The notes beneath the pieces are model-generated. The model saw nothing but the letters and a program-made list of their open reading frames with translations. It made no database searches and had not been told where the DNA came from. Positions 11,767 to 12,444 of a stretch of 12,444 nt of DNA are shown here, piece by piece. Each line of letters begins with the position of its first letter. The first letter of the stretch is position 1. The position numbers and the translations under genes were made by a program. The stretch is from DATBGS01 sp036557885. Lineage in GTDB: Bacteria > Chloroflexota > Ktedonobacteria > Ktedonobacterales > DATBGS01. Location of the stretch: positions 1-12,444 of the forward strand of contig DATBGS010000121.1 in assembly GCA_036557885.1 (NCBI GenBank), given 5' to 3'.

Positions 11767-11795
11767 GCAAACCTGCCATCTGCTGACAGGTTTGC
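11767..11795 (-). terminator. Inverted repeat downstream of the kinase gene
   Basis: GCAAACCTG (11767-11775) and CAGGTTTGC (11787-11795) make a 9-bp stem with an 11-base loop. It lies between the kinase stop (11869) and the promoter of the next minus-strand gene. No T-tract follows; an operator for the next gene is the alternative. Confidence 0.35.
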
Positions 11796-11845
11796 AGCGC
11801 CGGTTCCAGTTTCCTACAGCGCTGTCTTCCCGTAGCGCCACCCCG

Positions 11846-11858
11846 CAAAGCAGGGGCA
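11846..11858 (+). repeat. Partial copy of the arm of the 2711-2801 hairpin
   Basis: CAAAGCAGGGGCA matches 13 consecutive bases of the right arm of the long hairpin (2784-2795 region). Its neighbours ACCCCG/GTAGCGCC recall the other intergenic palindromes. It is probably a remnant of the same repeat family. Confidence 0.3.
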
Positions 11859-11868
11859 AATCGGAACC

Positions 11869-12444
11869 TCAGCGAGGCAGCGTATTCAGCAGATCGCGCA
11901 CCGATTGAAAGCGATCTTCTGGCTTCTGTTGCATCGCCTTCAGAATCACCTGCTCCGTCCAGTGGGAAATCTTGCGGTTGAACAGATGTGGTTCTGGCAG
12001 CTTCACCACGCCAGAGGCAATATCTGGCGCCTCTGGTGGAGATACGCCGGTCAGCAGATGATAGAGCGTCGCGCCCAGAGCGTAGACATCCGAGCGTGCA
12101 TCGGTGCCGCCGCGTGTGTATTGTTCCAGCGGCGAATAGCCGCCAGAAACCGCCCGCGCCGCGCGGGTCGTTTTGTTACGCCATAGGGAACTGGTGATCA
12201 CTTTGGCAATGCCAAAATCTACCAGGAAGGGCCGCCCATCTTTGGTGACAATGATGTTGCCTGGCTTAATATCTCGATGGATGATGGGTCTTTTCTGGGT
12301 ATGCAGATACGACACCGCGTCTGCAACCGGGCGTATCCAACTAAGCACATGCCCTTCTTGCAGCGGCCCCATCCGGTCCACGAGGGCTTCCAGGTTCTCG
12401 CCATCCACAAAAGCCATCGCAAAGTAGGGACGGTTGTTCCACTC
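11869..12444 (-). CDS. Hanks-type serine/threonine protein kinase, C-terminal part
   Basis: The gene is cut by the right edge: the frame continues to 12444 (…RPYFAMAFVDGENLEALVDR, the hinge region), so the glycine loop and the ATP-binding lysine are outside. Visible are the catalytic loop HRDIKPGN (Asp58, Lys60, Asn63 counting from the edge), DFG (76-78), the activation segment ending SGGYSPLEQY (PLE in place of APE), and TDARSDVYALGATLYHLLTG (114-133). The protein stops directly after the kinase domain (DLLNTLPR), with no transmembrane or sensor extension at the C-terminus. The active-site residues present are intact, so it is probably active. It phosphorylates Ser/Thr; the FHA-domain protein at 4246-6057 is a conceivable but unproven partner. 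Confidence 0.93.
   Translation of the reverse strand, partial: EWNNRPYFAMAFVDGENLEALVDRMGPLQEGHVLSWIRPVADAVSYLHTQKRPIIHRDIKPGNIIVTKDGRPFLVDFGIAKVITSSLWRNKTTRAARAVSGGYSPLEQYTRGGTDARSDVYALGATLYHLLTGVSPPEAPDIASGVVKLPEPHLFNRKISHWTEQVILKAMQQKPEDRFQSVRDLLNTLPR

Overview
The window is GC-rich bacterial chromosome-type DNA with tightly packed genes on both strands, clear AGGAG-type ribosome binding sites, sigma70-like promoters and several long intergenic palindromes. The gene mix (LuxR-tailed large regulator, Hanks-type Ser/Thr kinase, an FHA plus cyclic-nucleotide-binding membrane protein, a host-encoded P22-antirepressor-like protein, an AlkZ-related protein) suits a complex-lifestyle Chloroflexota bacterium, most likely Ktedonobacteria. 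That placement is inferred from gene content only; there is no rRNA or marker gene to prove it.

Left part (1-2810). A LuxR-type regulator running off the left edge is followed by an orphan 169-residue protein. Then comes a 545-base non-coding stretch that is the most unusual part of the window. It holds a near-consensus rightward promoter (1296-1324), a leftward promoter facing it (1513-1484) with a palindrome in its spacer, a candidate leftward small RNA of about 105 nt between them, four perfect same-strand DnaA boxes (TTATCCACA), and a 101-base element of three tandem hairpins. It ends at a gene (1812-2669) whose N-terminus resembles the phage antirepressor N-terminal domain, fused to a proline-rich linker, a coiled coil and an unknown C-terminal domain. 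A 91-base, almost perfect hairpin closes that gene.

Middle part (2859-7073). A membrane-anchored exported protein of unknown function is divergent from a 603-residue protein joining a histidine-containing multi-pass membrane domain, a cyclic-nucleotide-binding domain, a repetitive Pro-rich linker and an FHA domain. A perfect 39-base palindrome separates this from a TPM-domain (YgcG-like) protein with a Gly-rich tail.

Right part (7101-12444). A Nudix hydrolase is convergent with an unknown four-TM protein, which is divergent from a YhhN/TMEM86-family lysoplasmalogenase-like protein across a possible operator. Next on the minus strand are a multi-pass GT-C-like protein, an AlkZ-related winged-helix protein, and the C-terminal part of a Ser/Thr kinase cut by the right edge. 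These look like mostly single-gene transcription units. The kinase and the FHA protein could belong to one phospho-signalling network, but they are not neighbours. The non-coding block plus the antirepressor-like gene is the best candidate for an undescribed system: a DnaA-box-linked regulatory or replication module with an antisense RNA.
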